The position numbers were made by a program, and so were the translations under genes. A stretch of DNA of 64,000 nt from Planctomycetota bacterium. GTDB lineage: Bacteria > Planctomycetota > Planctomycetia > Pirellulales > Thermoguttaceae. The stretch is from positions 1 to 64,000 of the forward strand of contig JAUWNG010000003.1 of NCBI GenBank assembly GCA_030612765.1, in the 5' to 3' direction. The notes under the pieces were generated by a model, which did not search any database, was not told the DNA's origin, and saw nothing but the letters and a program-made list of their open reading frames with translations. Numbering within the stretch: the stretch's first letter is position 1; every line of letters begins with the position of its first letter. Shown here one piece after another: positions 44,909 to 53,292 of the stretch.

Positions 44909-45706
44909 TTACGGTTGACGACGACGCCTGGCGAAAACCAAGACGCCGACGGCGCCGATGAACAACATAACGAGGGTCGAAGGCTCGGGGACCAGTTGGT
45001 ACCCATAAGCGAGTTGAAGCATGTCCAAGTCGGTAGTGCTGATGTCGCGACGGACGTTGTTAACCAGAGCGGGCACCATAAGGTCTCCCGCCGTTGAGCC
45101 GTCGTCCAACACGTGACTAAGGTTGTCGGCGGCCGCCATCGAGACATTCAGCCCACCGAGATCGAACGTGGTTCCCGTGATGTGCGACGTCCACTTGTCA
45201 ATTCCCCCACCCATAGAGGCATTGTCTACGAAAAAGTTTGTGGCGAATCCCAGAGCGTGCCCTAATTCGTGGCGAGCCACACTCAACGCGTCCCATGCCG
45301 CAAAAGGCTGGTCGCCGCTGGTTCCGGGAGTTGGATCCCACCACGTGTAGTTCGCACTGCTATCGTCAAAGTAGTCCACGTTAAAGTGAATCGTGTGAGT
45401 CACTCCCGATGTCCAGGGGTAGATGTCAGTGCCAGCCGGAATGTCATAATAAGAACCCGCCCACGTGGCCAAGTAACCGGAAGTCCCGGCGTTGGTAAAA
45501 TCGAACGTGATGTTGACCGTCTGGTCGTCCAAAATATTTGACTCCCAATCGTCGATTGACTGCTGGATGACGCCTATCCGATCCGAGGTCCAAGTCTGAC
45601 CGGCGCTATTGACATAATCGGGAACGATCGTCATTGCCTGCGAAGGCAGCGACAGCCACACAATACATAGAGCTACCACGATCGCGCGAGTCAAAGTTGT
45701 GTTCAT
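44909..45706 (-). CDS. PEP-CTERM metalloprotease-like protein (NF038122-like)
   Basis: SVARHELGHALGFATNFFVD; C-terminal VPEPSTLVMLFIGAVGVLVFARRRR. Confidence 0.82.
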   Translation of the reverse strand: MNTTLTRAIVVALCIVWLSLPSQAMTIVPDYVNSAGQTWTSDRIGVIQQSIDDWESNILDDQTVNITFDFTNAGTSGYLATWAGSYYDIPAGTDIYPWTSGVTHTIHFNVDYFDDSSANYTWWDPTPGTSGDQPFAAWDALSVARHELGHALGFATNFFVDNASMGGGIDKWTSHITGTTFDLGGLNVSMAAADNLSHVLDDGSTAGDLMVPALVNNVRRDISTTDLDMLQLAYGYQLVPEPSTLVMLFIGAVGVLVFARRRRQP

Positions 45707-46082
45707 CGTCCAATTTCTCCGGTTGAGTATGCAAAGCCGGTTGTGCCCTCTTTAGGCTAGTATATCCAATCGTTACAAATCAAGCAATATGCTCATGGCG
45801 GCTATCACGATACCCACAGCAACGAAAAACAGATTCGCCCGGCCGCCACTGCTGGCTTGTCCAGCAGTGACCGTTGTGGGTAAAACGGCGGACATGAAAC
45901 AGCGTCTGGGACATCGAAAACGAATTCGGAGGGGGCTTGGGGTCAGACCCCCACTCTGTCACCATTCACAGCCTGCCGGTCGAATGGCTGGATGCAACCG
46001 ATTAGCCCTCCGCACACGGGCACTGCTGGAGGGGCCAGCAGTGGCACCCAAACTCACACACCGTCGGCAATGTCACCCGCCG

Positions 46083-46817
46083 TCACGAAGGCGTCTCGGC
46101 CTTTGCGTTTTTGATCCACCAGATACCTCCCCAGGCGAACGAAAGCAGATAGCCGAGAAGAAAGGCCGCCGCGATCGGGGATACAAAGGCCGCCGCGATC
46201 AACGGCGGTGCGTATGAAACCAGCCAAGCCGCTATCAGTGACACATTGACCAGACAGATGGCGGTGGCCGACTTCGTCAGGCTTCGGATCAGCCAGGGCA
46301 TCCGGTACGGCACGAGCATCGACACGGTGTGCAACACGAACACCGCGATCAGCAGCGGCGCGGGGGCAAAGTCGAAAATCCGTGCCAATAGAAGGATGAA
46401 AAACAAATGGCGCGCCAACTCGTTGGTCGGCGAACCCGTGCCCGTGACGGCGGCCGGATCGAGCCGGGAGGCAACACGCAGGACGAGTGAGGTTGCCGCC
46501 ACGAGACTCAGCACGGCGCAGACGCCGCCGCACACACCGCCTTGCTCCGTCCAAACCTGCATCCCGACCACCATCACGAACACGGTATGTGCAAGCGCAT
46601 CGCAGACGTTGTCCAAAATGGCGCCGAACCGGCTCCTGATATTCAGCTTGTTAGCCAGGATGCCGTCCAGATCGTCCATAACGTTGTTGTATACGATCAA
46701 GGGAATCAGGTACTGGCAGCCGTCTTTCAGAAAGAGAATGGCGACCGGGAGGATTCCGAGAATCGACACGACGTTCGCCAGATTCTTGTAGACCGTCTTT
46801 CCCAGTGAATTCAACAT
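46083..46817 (-). CDS. CDP-alcohol phosphatidyltransferase family protein
   Basis: NNVMDDLDGILANKLNIRSRFGAILDNVCD matches D-D-G-x(n)-G-x3-D-x3-D; multi-TM. Confidence 0.85.
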   Translation of the reverse strand: MLNSLGKTVYKNLANVVSILGILPVAILFLKDGCQYLIPLIVYNNVMDDLDGILANKLNIRSRFGAILDNVCDALAHTVFVMVVGMQVWTEQGGVCGGVCAVLSLVAATSLVLRVASRLDPAAVTGTGSPTNELARHLFFILLLARIFDFAPAPLLIAVFVLHTVSMLVPYRMPWLIRSLTKSATAICLVNVSLIAAWLVSYAPPLIAAAFVSPIAAAFLLGYLLSFAWGGIWWIKNAKAETPS

Positions 46818-47623
46818 GTGCCGGCCTGAAGAACAAAGAAGTGGTTTGTCAATTCAGGAAAGGCACGGCCCAGCACGGCGGGAACCCGGGTCAGCCAGGG
46901 ATTGCCGAGTCGCAGCATCCAGTAGATCAGGCGGCCGACTACGGGGATGAACTGCAACCGGCGGGGAACGGTCGCCTTCCATTTTTTGACCAGCTCGCAG
47001 CCCATCTGCATCAGAACGTACGGCACGTTGGTTTCCACGTGCGTCACGGAAAGCCCGCACTGCTGGAAGATGCGACGGTACGTGGAAACGCATCGGTACA
47101 CCGCCTGATACTCGCCCTGGCGAGTGACGGTTCCTTTCCGCACGGTGGTTTCGCGGCAGAGGATGATACCTCCCGAGTCAAGGAAGGGGATGAGCTTCCG
47201 CAGCAGGGAAATCACGTCGCCCTCATTGAGATACATCAACATGCCGCCGAGGAACACCAGTTTATAGTGGTCCTCCGGCTCGAACGCCGGCACGTCGCCG
47301 TGAACGGCCGCGACATTAGGATAGGGAGTACATCGCCGCCGAGTGGCTTCGTACAGCGGCAGGCTCGCCTCGACGGCAACGACCTTGGCAAAATGCCGGG
47401 CGAAATACTCGGCCCAGTAGCCGACGCCGCAACCCAAGTCCAACGTGGTTCCGCCGCGATCCAACTTCCGGATCAACCGCGAGACGATTTTCGATTCGCC
47501 GTGGAAACGAAACCGGCCGGCGCCGGCGGGGAAACCGAAGCCGTCCATCATGTACGGTCCCAGGATCGAAGGCCGGGCCTTGCTCCAATACTGGTTGACT
47601 CCCGCATAATCGAGTTCAGCCAT
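46811..47623 (-). CDS. Class I SAM methyltransferase
   Basis: GTTLDLGCGVGYWAEYFARHFAKVVAVEAS. Confidence 0.82.
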   Translation of the reverse strand: MAELDYAGVNQYWSKARPSILGPYMMDGFGFPAGAGRFRFHGESKIVSRLIRKLDRGGTTLDLGCGVGYWAEYFARHFAKVVAVEASLPLYEATRRRCTPYPNVAAVHGDVPAFEPEDHYKLVFLGGMLMYLNEGDVISLLRKLIPFLDSGGIILCRETTVRKGTVTRQGEYQAVYRCVSTYRRIFQQCGLSVTHVETNVPYVLMQMGCELVKKWKATVPRRLQFIPVVGRLIYWMLRLGNPWLTRVPAVLGRAFPELTNHFFVLQAGTC

Positions 47624-48422
47624 GCTTTTCAACCAGTTGAGAAGTCGACGGCCCGAAACCATCCGAGAACAGGTGTTCGGCTTCATGCACGTCCGCGAGC
47701 GTGTCCACTTCGTACCAATGGCCGTCGTCGAAGAAGACGGGCTCGAAAGAGAGGCTTCCGTCGGCCACCATTTCGGCGAAGACGGTCTCATAGTAGTCGT
47801 TCACTCTGCCCGCCGAGATGCACCGGTCCAACCGCTCGACAACCCGCCGCCACGACGGCAGCGAAAGACTGTAGATGTTCACGGTCTTGTAGCGGGAGTC
47901 GTCGGGAATCTCGCCGTGGCCAATGCGGAAGTCCGAGATTCGCTGAAAACGATCGAGGCCCACCGTGGAGCCCATCATCCAGGGTTGCACGCGGGCAACG
48001 GCCATCTTGTCGGGAAGAAGCATGTCCGCGAGCAAGAACGGCTTGAAGACCAGATCGCACTCAAGCAGCAGGAAGGACTCGCGGATTTTCTTTCTGGCCA
48101 GCCACAGCGAATAGATATTGTTGGTCGTGCGGTATCGCGGATTGACGACGTATTCGATCCTCAGGCCGCCCGTCCATGCGTCGAGAAACTCGCGGATACG
48201 ATGCTCCATGTAGCCCACGACGACAACAAGCCGCTTGAAGCCCCATTGGCGGAGGCAGCGGATCTGTCGTTCCAGGATGGGTATCCCGTCGATCTCCGTG
48301 AGGCATTTGGGTGCGTCGTCGGTCAAGGGCTGGAGCCGGCTTCCCGTGCCGGCCGCAAGGAGTACTGCCGTCGTAACCGAAGCGCGTGGATGGTCACGAT
48401 GGTTGAAGTGGTTGATTTCCAT
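47616..48422 (-). CDS. Phosphocholine cytidylyltransferase-like nucleotidyltransferase
   Basis: TTAVLLAAGTGSRLQPLTDDAPKCLTEIDGIPILERQI...GYMEHRIREFL...NPRYRTTNNIYSLW. Confidence 0.82.
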   Translation of the reverse strand: MEINHFNHRDHPRASVTTAVLLAAGTGSRLQPLTDDAPKCLTEIDGIPILERQIRCLRQWGFKRLVVVVGYMEHRIREFLDAWTGGLRIEYVVNPRYRTTNNIYSLWLARKKIRESFLLLECDLVFKPFLLADMLLPDKMAVARVQPWMMGSTVGLDRFQRISDFRIGHGEIPDDSRYKTVNIYSLSLPSWRRVVERLDRCISAGRVNDYYETVFAEMVADGSLSFEPVFFDDGHWYEVDTLADVHEAEHLFSDGFGPSTSQLVEKHG

Positions 48423-49066
48423 AATTCTGATGATGTATCCCTTCTTTTCCTGAAACGAGGGACCGTCGGTAGACAAGTCCTGCCCTCGCTCGATAAACGT
48501 ATTCTTTTCAGAGATGATGCCGTTGTTGCGATCGATCCCGTCCAGGATGAGACCGGCAACCATCTCCCGGTTCGTGGCGTTGTCCTGCCGGCGCAACGCA
48601 CCGGTGGAAGTCCACGCACAAGTGCCGCTGCCGGATTGTCCAGCAGTGCCGTTCGGTAAGGCTAGTGGGACTCGTTCAGCTATTCGGCCGGCAAGCGATG
48701 GACGATTGACAAAGTGGCACACAAACTCAGCACCACCTGCCGACTCCCAACTACAAAAGCTCCTTTTGTCCCACGACCCTTTTCGACCAAAAAAAGAGCC
48801 GGGCCATCATTGAAGGCTCGGCGCAGTCACGATGTAGACCTTGGCCTTTTAGACAATGTGATTTTACACCAGCAACGGAAAAACGCAAGCGGTAAACCTA
48901 AACCCACTCACTTCCTCCCCCGCCTTTTTACCCCCCCTGATTGAAAATACTCGTAGCCCCCGTTTTTTTGCTTGCCTAAGCATAGCGCGCAACATAAGGG
49001 ATTTGAGATATTCAATTAAGATGCATGAATAGAGAAGGTGCTTGTGCAACCGTTCACGGGTCGATA

Positions 49067-49141
49067 GTCATCCTGAGCGTAGCGGAGGATGTCGCCCACA
49101 ACGCACCTTCATCCGAGATCCTTCGCTGCGCTCAGGATGAC
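49067..49141. repeat. Inverted repeat GTCATCCTGAGCGNAGCGRAGGAT
   Basis: 24-nt arms 49067-49090 and 49118-49141, 2 mismatches. Confidence 0.85.
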
Positions 49142-49148
49142 AGATACC

Positions 49149-49400
49149 CTACATATCCTTCATCTTCGGCTCGAGATATTTTACCGTGCTTGCCATGCTG
49201 GCCAGTTCGGTGTATTCCTCCTCGGGAATCTGGATGCGGTATCGCTTGCGGAGTTCCATCACGATGTCGAGGAAGTCCATGCTGTCCAGGGGGAGTTGAT
49301 CGCGGAGCGGGACTTCGTCCTTCAAACCGCTGAGGTCTTCGTCGGGGGCGATGTCGTGGAGGATTTCGAGGATGGCTTTTCTTATCTCATCAGCCGTCAT
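49149..49400 (-). CDS. Acyl carrier protein
   Basis: LRDQLPLDSMDFLDIVMELRKRYRIQIPEEEY (DSM phosphopantetheine site). Confidence 0.88.
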   Translation of the reverse strand: MTADEIRKAILEILHDIAPDEDLSGLKDEVPLRDQLPLDSMDFLDIVMELRKRYRIQIPEEEYTELASMASTVKYLEPKMKDM

Positions 49401-49419
49401 GGCGGGTCAGGGGTCAGGG

Positions 49420-49481
49420 GTAGGGTGCGTCCGCGACGCACCACAAAACCGGAATATCGGTGCGTCGCGGACACACCCTAC
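49420..49481. repeat. GTAGGGTG-type hairpin
   Basis: 23-nt arms GTAGGGTGCGTCCGCGACGCACC / GGTGCGTCGCGGACACACCCTAC, 1 mismatch. Confidence 0.85.
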
Positions 49482-49485
49482 TATG

Positions 49486-50733
49486 CTAAATTCGTTTCAC
49501 AATCACCACCGAGTTGATGCCCAACATCCCGAACGAATTGTTCAGGATCGTATTGATTGTTCCCACTTCCCGTGGCCGGTTGGCCACCAGGCCGGGCAAC
49601 GCGCACTGCTGGTCGAGCCGGTCGAGATTGATCGAGGCGTGGCAGACGCCGTCGTCGAAGGCGGGCAAGTTGCCGGCCAGTTCCAACGCGCCGGCCGCGC
49701 CCATCGCGTGGCCGATGAAACTCTTCGTGTTGTTCATCAGCGTGTGACAGCCGTTGTCGCCCCACACCCGCCGCAGAGCTTGGCACTCCTGGGCGTCGCC
49801 GGAGACGGTGCTCGTGGCGTGCGTGCTGACGATGTCGATATCCTCGGGGTTCATTCCCGCCCGACGCAACGCCAAATGAATGCACTCGGCCTGCCGGCCG
49901 GGGTCGGGCAGGACGAAATCGGTCGCGTCGCTGTTCATCGCGTAGCCGGCGATTTCGCCGTGGATTTTCGCCCCTCGGGCACGAGCCGCGTCGAGCCGTT
50001 CGAGCACGAACATGCAACCGCCCTCGGCCACCACGATGCCGTTGCGATCGGCGTCGAACGGCCGTGAGGCCCTCTCGGGCAATTCGTGCTTGGCCAGTGC
50101 CCCTTGGCTGTTGAAGCTGGCGAAGATGCCGAAGGAGTGGATGCTTTCCGACACTCCGCCGCAGAGCGCGACGTCGCACTCCTCGAGCCGAAGCATCTGC
50201 ACGCCCTGGATAATGCCGGCGTTTCCGGCGGCGCAGGCCGCGCCGAGCGTGTAATGCGGCCCGGTGACGCCGAGGTTCAGCGAGATTTCGCCCGCCGGGT
50301 TGTTGGCCACCGTACGGGGGTTGTGGTGGTGCGACCAGTATTGGGTGTCGTAGTCGAAACCCTTGATGAGAAAGATTTCGTTCTCGGTCTCGACGTTGCC
50401 GTGTTCGGTCACGCCGACGTAGATGCCGACGGTCGAGCGGTCGACGTTTTCCCAATCCAGGCCGGAGTCGGCCACGGCCTCACGGGCGCAGAAGATACCG
50501 ACGCTTCCGGCGCGGGTTCCGCGTCGGACTTCCTTTCGCTTCTGATGGCGGAGTTCGTCGAAGTCGCATACCCCCGCCACGGTAGGGCCGAAGTAGCGTG
50601 TCTCGAAGGCACTCACACCGCTACGGCCTTCCAACAGCGCGTGGCGGAACTCGGGCAGGGAGTTCCCGTTCGGCGCGGAAAGACCCACGCCGGTAATCAC
50701 GATTCGCTGATGATCCGGCCGCTCGGTTGCCAT
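49486..50733 (-). CDS. Beta-ketoacyl-ACP synthase
   Basis: IVITGVGLSAPNGNSLPEF; active site LGAACAAGNAGI; STHATSTVSGDAQE; KSFIGHAMGAAG. Confidence 0.92.
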   Translation of the reverse strand: MATERPDHQRIVITGVGLSAPNGNSLPEFRHALLEGRSGVSAFETRYFGPTVAGVCDFDELRHQKRKEVRRGTRAGSVGIFCAREAVADSGLDWENVDRSTVGIYVGVTEHGNVETENEIFLIKGFDYDTQYWSHHHNPRTVANNPAGEISLNLGVTGPHYTLGAACAAGNAGIIQGVQMLRLEECDVALCGGVSESIHSFGIFASFNSQGALAKHELPERASRPFDADRNGIVVAEGGCMFVLERLDAARARGAKIHGEIAGYAMNSDATDFVLPDPGRQAECIHLALRRAGMNPEDIDIVSTHATSTVSGDAQECQALRRVWGDNGCHTLMNNTKSFIGHAMGAAGALELAGNLPAFDDGVCHASINLDRLDQQCALPGLVANRPREVGTINTILNNSFGMLGINSVVIVKRI

Positions 50734-50926
50734 CGAAATCCCTTCTTTTGCCAAACTAGATAAGCTACCCGGTCGCCGACCGATTGACAAGCGGTCCCGT
50801 GGCGGATAGAAGGCGGTTCTCGCCGGGGGATACATTACCCGCCGCCGAGAAAGTTAAGAAAAAACCATCGCCCGGCGGCAAATCATCGGTCCCCGGCAAC
50901 GAATAGATGTTAAGGGCGCGATTTAC

Positions 50927-51601
50927 GTGTGCGAGGGGACAGTCCACAACCACATTGAGGAAGGGCAACGCGGATTGAACGCCAAAGACATCGAACTACT
51001 CGTTTGGAAGAACAACGTCCAACAAATCATCTTTGGGATAGCGATGGTGGCCGGATCGGTGATTCTTTGGCCGCTCTCGTATTGGATTTTTTACTTCCTG
51101 TTCCGCTTTTTCTTAGTACTGCTCGACGTTGGGAACTCCGGCACGATCAGTTGTTGCCTGGCCTGGGGAGGGATTATTCTCCTGGTTGTCGAGGGGTATT
51201 GGTACTATCGGGCCGGCCTTGATCTTCATGACTCCAGCCGATCGGAATATGCCCGAAACGCCACGGGGGGGATCGGTAGCGGGCAGACGGCCAGCCTCGC
51301 GATGTTCGGCATCTCCAACCCGATGGGCTTGGCTTTCATTGTCTCGCAGGTGCTCTTTTGCGCTCCGACGATGACTATTTCGGCCGTCAGGACATTCAAG
51401 TCGTTTATCCGAACGACGCCCGAGTCCTTTGAGCAGGCCGCCAGTGTGTATAGCGATCTGGCGCGGCATAGGAAGTGGATACCGGCTTCCGAATATCGCC
51501 AAAACATGGCGGGCGTAATGTTGCTCGATCGGCTGAAAATGATCTGGAAGGAATCGAAAGAAGGAACAATGCAACTCCGTATTCCGCCCGGCGAGGGATA
51601 G
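50927..51601 (+). CDS. Hypothetical membrane protein
   Basis: Two strongly hydrophobic segments (FGIAMVAGSVILWPLSYWIFYFLF; CLAWGGIILLVVEGYWYY); start uncertain. Confidence 0.55.
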   Translation: MCEGTVHNHIEEGQRGLNAKDIELLVWKNNVQQIIFGIAMVAGSVILWPLSYWIFYFLFRFFLVLLDVGNSGTISCCLAWGGIILLVVEGYWYYRAGLDLHDSSRSEYARNATGGIGSGQTASLAMFGISNPMGLAFIVSQVLFCAPTMTISAVRTFKSFIRTTPESFEQAASVYSDLARHRKWIPASEYRQNMAGVMLLDRLKMIWKESKEGTMQLRIPPGEG

Positions 51602-51643
51602 CAGCACGCCGGCTAAACATAGGCGAGAAACGCCGGTTGGATA

Positions 51644-52636
51644 TTACTTATCCAACTCGAAGCGGAACTGGCTGCCGGGATCCGACAGGTAACTGTCGTA
51701 TAGCGGCGAGTACGACTTGGCCTGGACCGTTTTGCCGTCTGGCAGGAACTCGAGGATCCGCAGGTATCCCTCGCCGCCGAGTTCCCGCGATTGGTAATCG
51801 ACCAGCATTTGGTGCGTTTTCTTTTCCTTGTCGTTAAGGCTGGTCAGAAACCCTCGGCCGCTGCCGATGTGGCCGCAGACGACCAGCGCGACGTTGTTCT
51901 TACGGACCAGTTTTTCCCAGAGCTCCTCGCCGTCGTTGGCCGAGGTGTTGCAGGGATAGCCGTGTGGAGAAGCCACCTGCTTTTTTTCCTTCTCGGCGAA
52001 GTTGTAGCGGGCGCCGTTCTGGTACAGATAGGCGTGGGTCACGAAGATCGCCTTCCGGTCGGGATGTTTCGCCAGCACTTCGTTGGCCCAGACGACGGTC
52101 TCGTCGCGGGGCGCCCATTCCAAGGCCAGCACGATCCAATCGGTCCCGCCGGCCGAGAAGAGGTGATAGCTGTTGCACATATCGTCGTTCATCGCCCCGC
52201 CGAAGGTCGGCCAATCCTTGTATTTCGAGAGCGGAAAATACTCATTCAATCTCGTGCGGCGGTCGGCCAGCGCGTGGTAGTCGTGATTGCCGGGAACCAG
52301 CGCGTAGGGCACCCGTCCGTCCAGTTCGCTCATGGCCTCTTGCGAACGTTGCCATTCAAACTTTTTGCTGTTGTTGGTGATGTCGCCCAAGTGCAGCACG
52401 TAGCGGATGTTGTACTTGTCCTTGTTTTTGGCGATCCAGTGCGTTTGCATCGTGAACAGCCCCGGATAATCCTCGGCGTACATCTGCGTGTCTGGCAGAA
52501 GCACCAAGGACCACGAACCGGGCACGAAATCGGGCGTCTTCCGCGGCGTTTGCCCGACGGCCACCGAAACGGCCAACAACGACACCGCCACGGTTAATAT
52601 CACCAGCCCATGCAGAAACTTGCGGTTGCGAAACAT
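51644..52636 (-). CDS. Secreted metallophosphoesterase
   Basis: Signal peptide; SLVLLPDTQMYAED...HLGDITNNSKKFEWQ...PGNHDYHAL...VTHAYLYQ...CGHIGSGRG. Confidence 0.9.
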   Translation of the reverse strand: MFRNRKFLHGLVILTVAVSLLAVSVAVGQTPRKTPDFVPGSWSLVLLPDTQMYAEDYPGLFTMQTHWIAKNKDKYNIRYVLHLGDITNNSKKFEWQRSQEAMSELDGRVPYALVPGNHDYHALADRRTRLNEYFPLSKYKDWPTFGGAMNDDMCNSYHLFSAGGTDWIVLALEWAPRDETVVWANEVLAKHPDRKAIFVTHAYLYQNGARYNFAEKEKKQVASPHGYPCNTSANDGEELWEKLVRKNNVALVVCGHIGSGRGFLTSLNDKEKKTHQMLVDYQSRELGGEGYLRILEFLPDGKTVQAKSYSPLYDSYLSDPGSQFRFELDK

Positions 52637-52833
52637 AAGTTGTTCTCCGTTTCCAATTGTGGCTTGCGCAATTATGGTCAACGCCGCGGTTGTCCCCCAG
52701 TTTACACGAACATGACGCCGTTTTCAACATACTGCGCGTCAAATCAATGTTTAGCGGCCGTCGGCACACGGCGGCCTGCGGCGGAACACGGATCGCCGTG
52801 CCGGCGGTCGCTAAACGAACACGTCATCGGCCG

Positions 52834-53277
52834 TCATTCCTCCGACAGGGTAACCACCGTGAACCAAAAATCCTTGATGGACTGGACCACTTTTATGAAT
52901 TGATTAAATTCCACCGGCTTGGTGATGTAGCAGTTGGCGTGTAGATTGTAGGTTTTCAGCACGTCCTCTTCGTTCTTGGAAGTGGTCAGGATTACCACGG
53001 GGATGCGTTTCAGCGAACCGTCGGTCTTGATTTCCCGCAGGACTTCGCGGCCGTCCTTGCGGGGCAGGTTGAGGTCCAGCAGGATCAGGTCCGGGCGCGG
53101 CACGTCGGCGTAATCGCCGCGCCGGTAGAGGAAATCCAAGGCCTCCACTCCGTCCTCGACCGCCCAGAGGCGATTCCGTATTTTCGCGTCGCGGAACGCT
53201 TCCTTCGTCAAGCGCACGTCCGGTTCGCTGTCCTCGACCAACAGAATCTCGATGGGCCTTGCCGATATGATGTCCAT
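52834..53277 (-). CDS. Single-domain response regulator
   Basis: [21 protein letters not shown]...[23 protein letters not shown]...[13 protein letters not shown]...ITKPV. Confidence 0.93.
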   Translation of the reverse strand: MDIISARPIEILLVEDSEPDVRLTKEAFRDAKIRNRLWAVEDGVEALDFLYRRGDYADVPRPDLILLDLNLPRKDGREVLREIKTDGSLKRIPVVILTTSKNEEDVLKTYNLHANCYITKPVEFNQFIKVVQSIKDFWFTVVTLSEE

Positions 53278-53292
53278 GGAACTCCTCCGGGA

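Noticed and set aside
48785-48815. GAGCC...GGCTC hairpin with T-run on the minus strand
   Set aside because: Long 13-nt loop and more than 300 bp from the nearest upstream minus-strand gene end; possible terminator but not supported enough.
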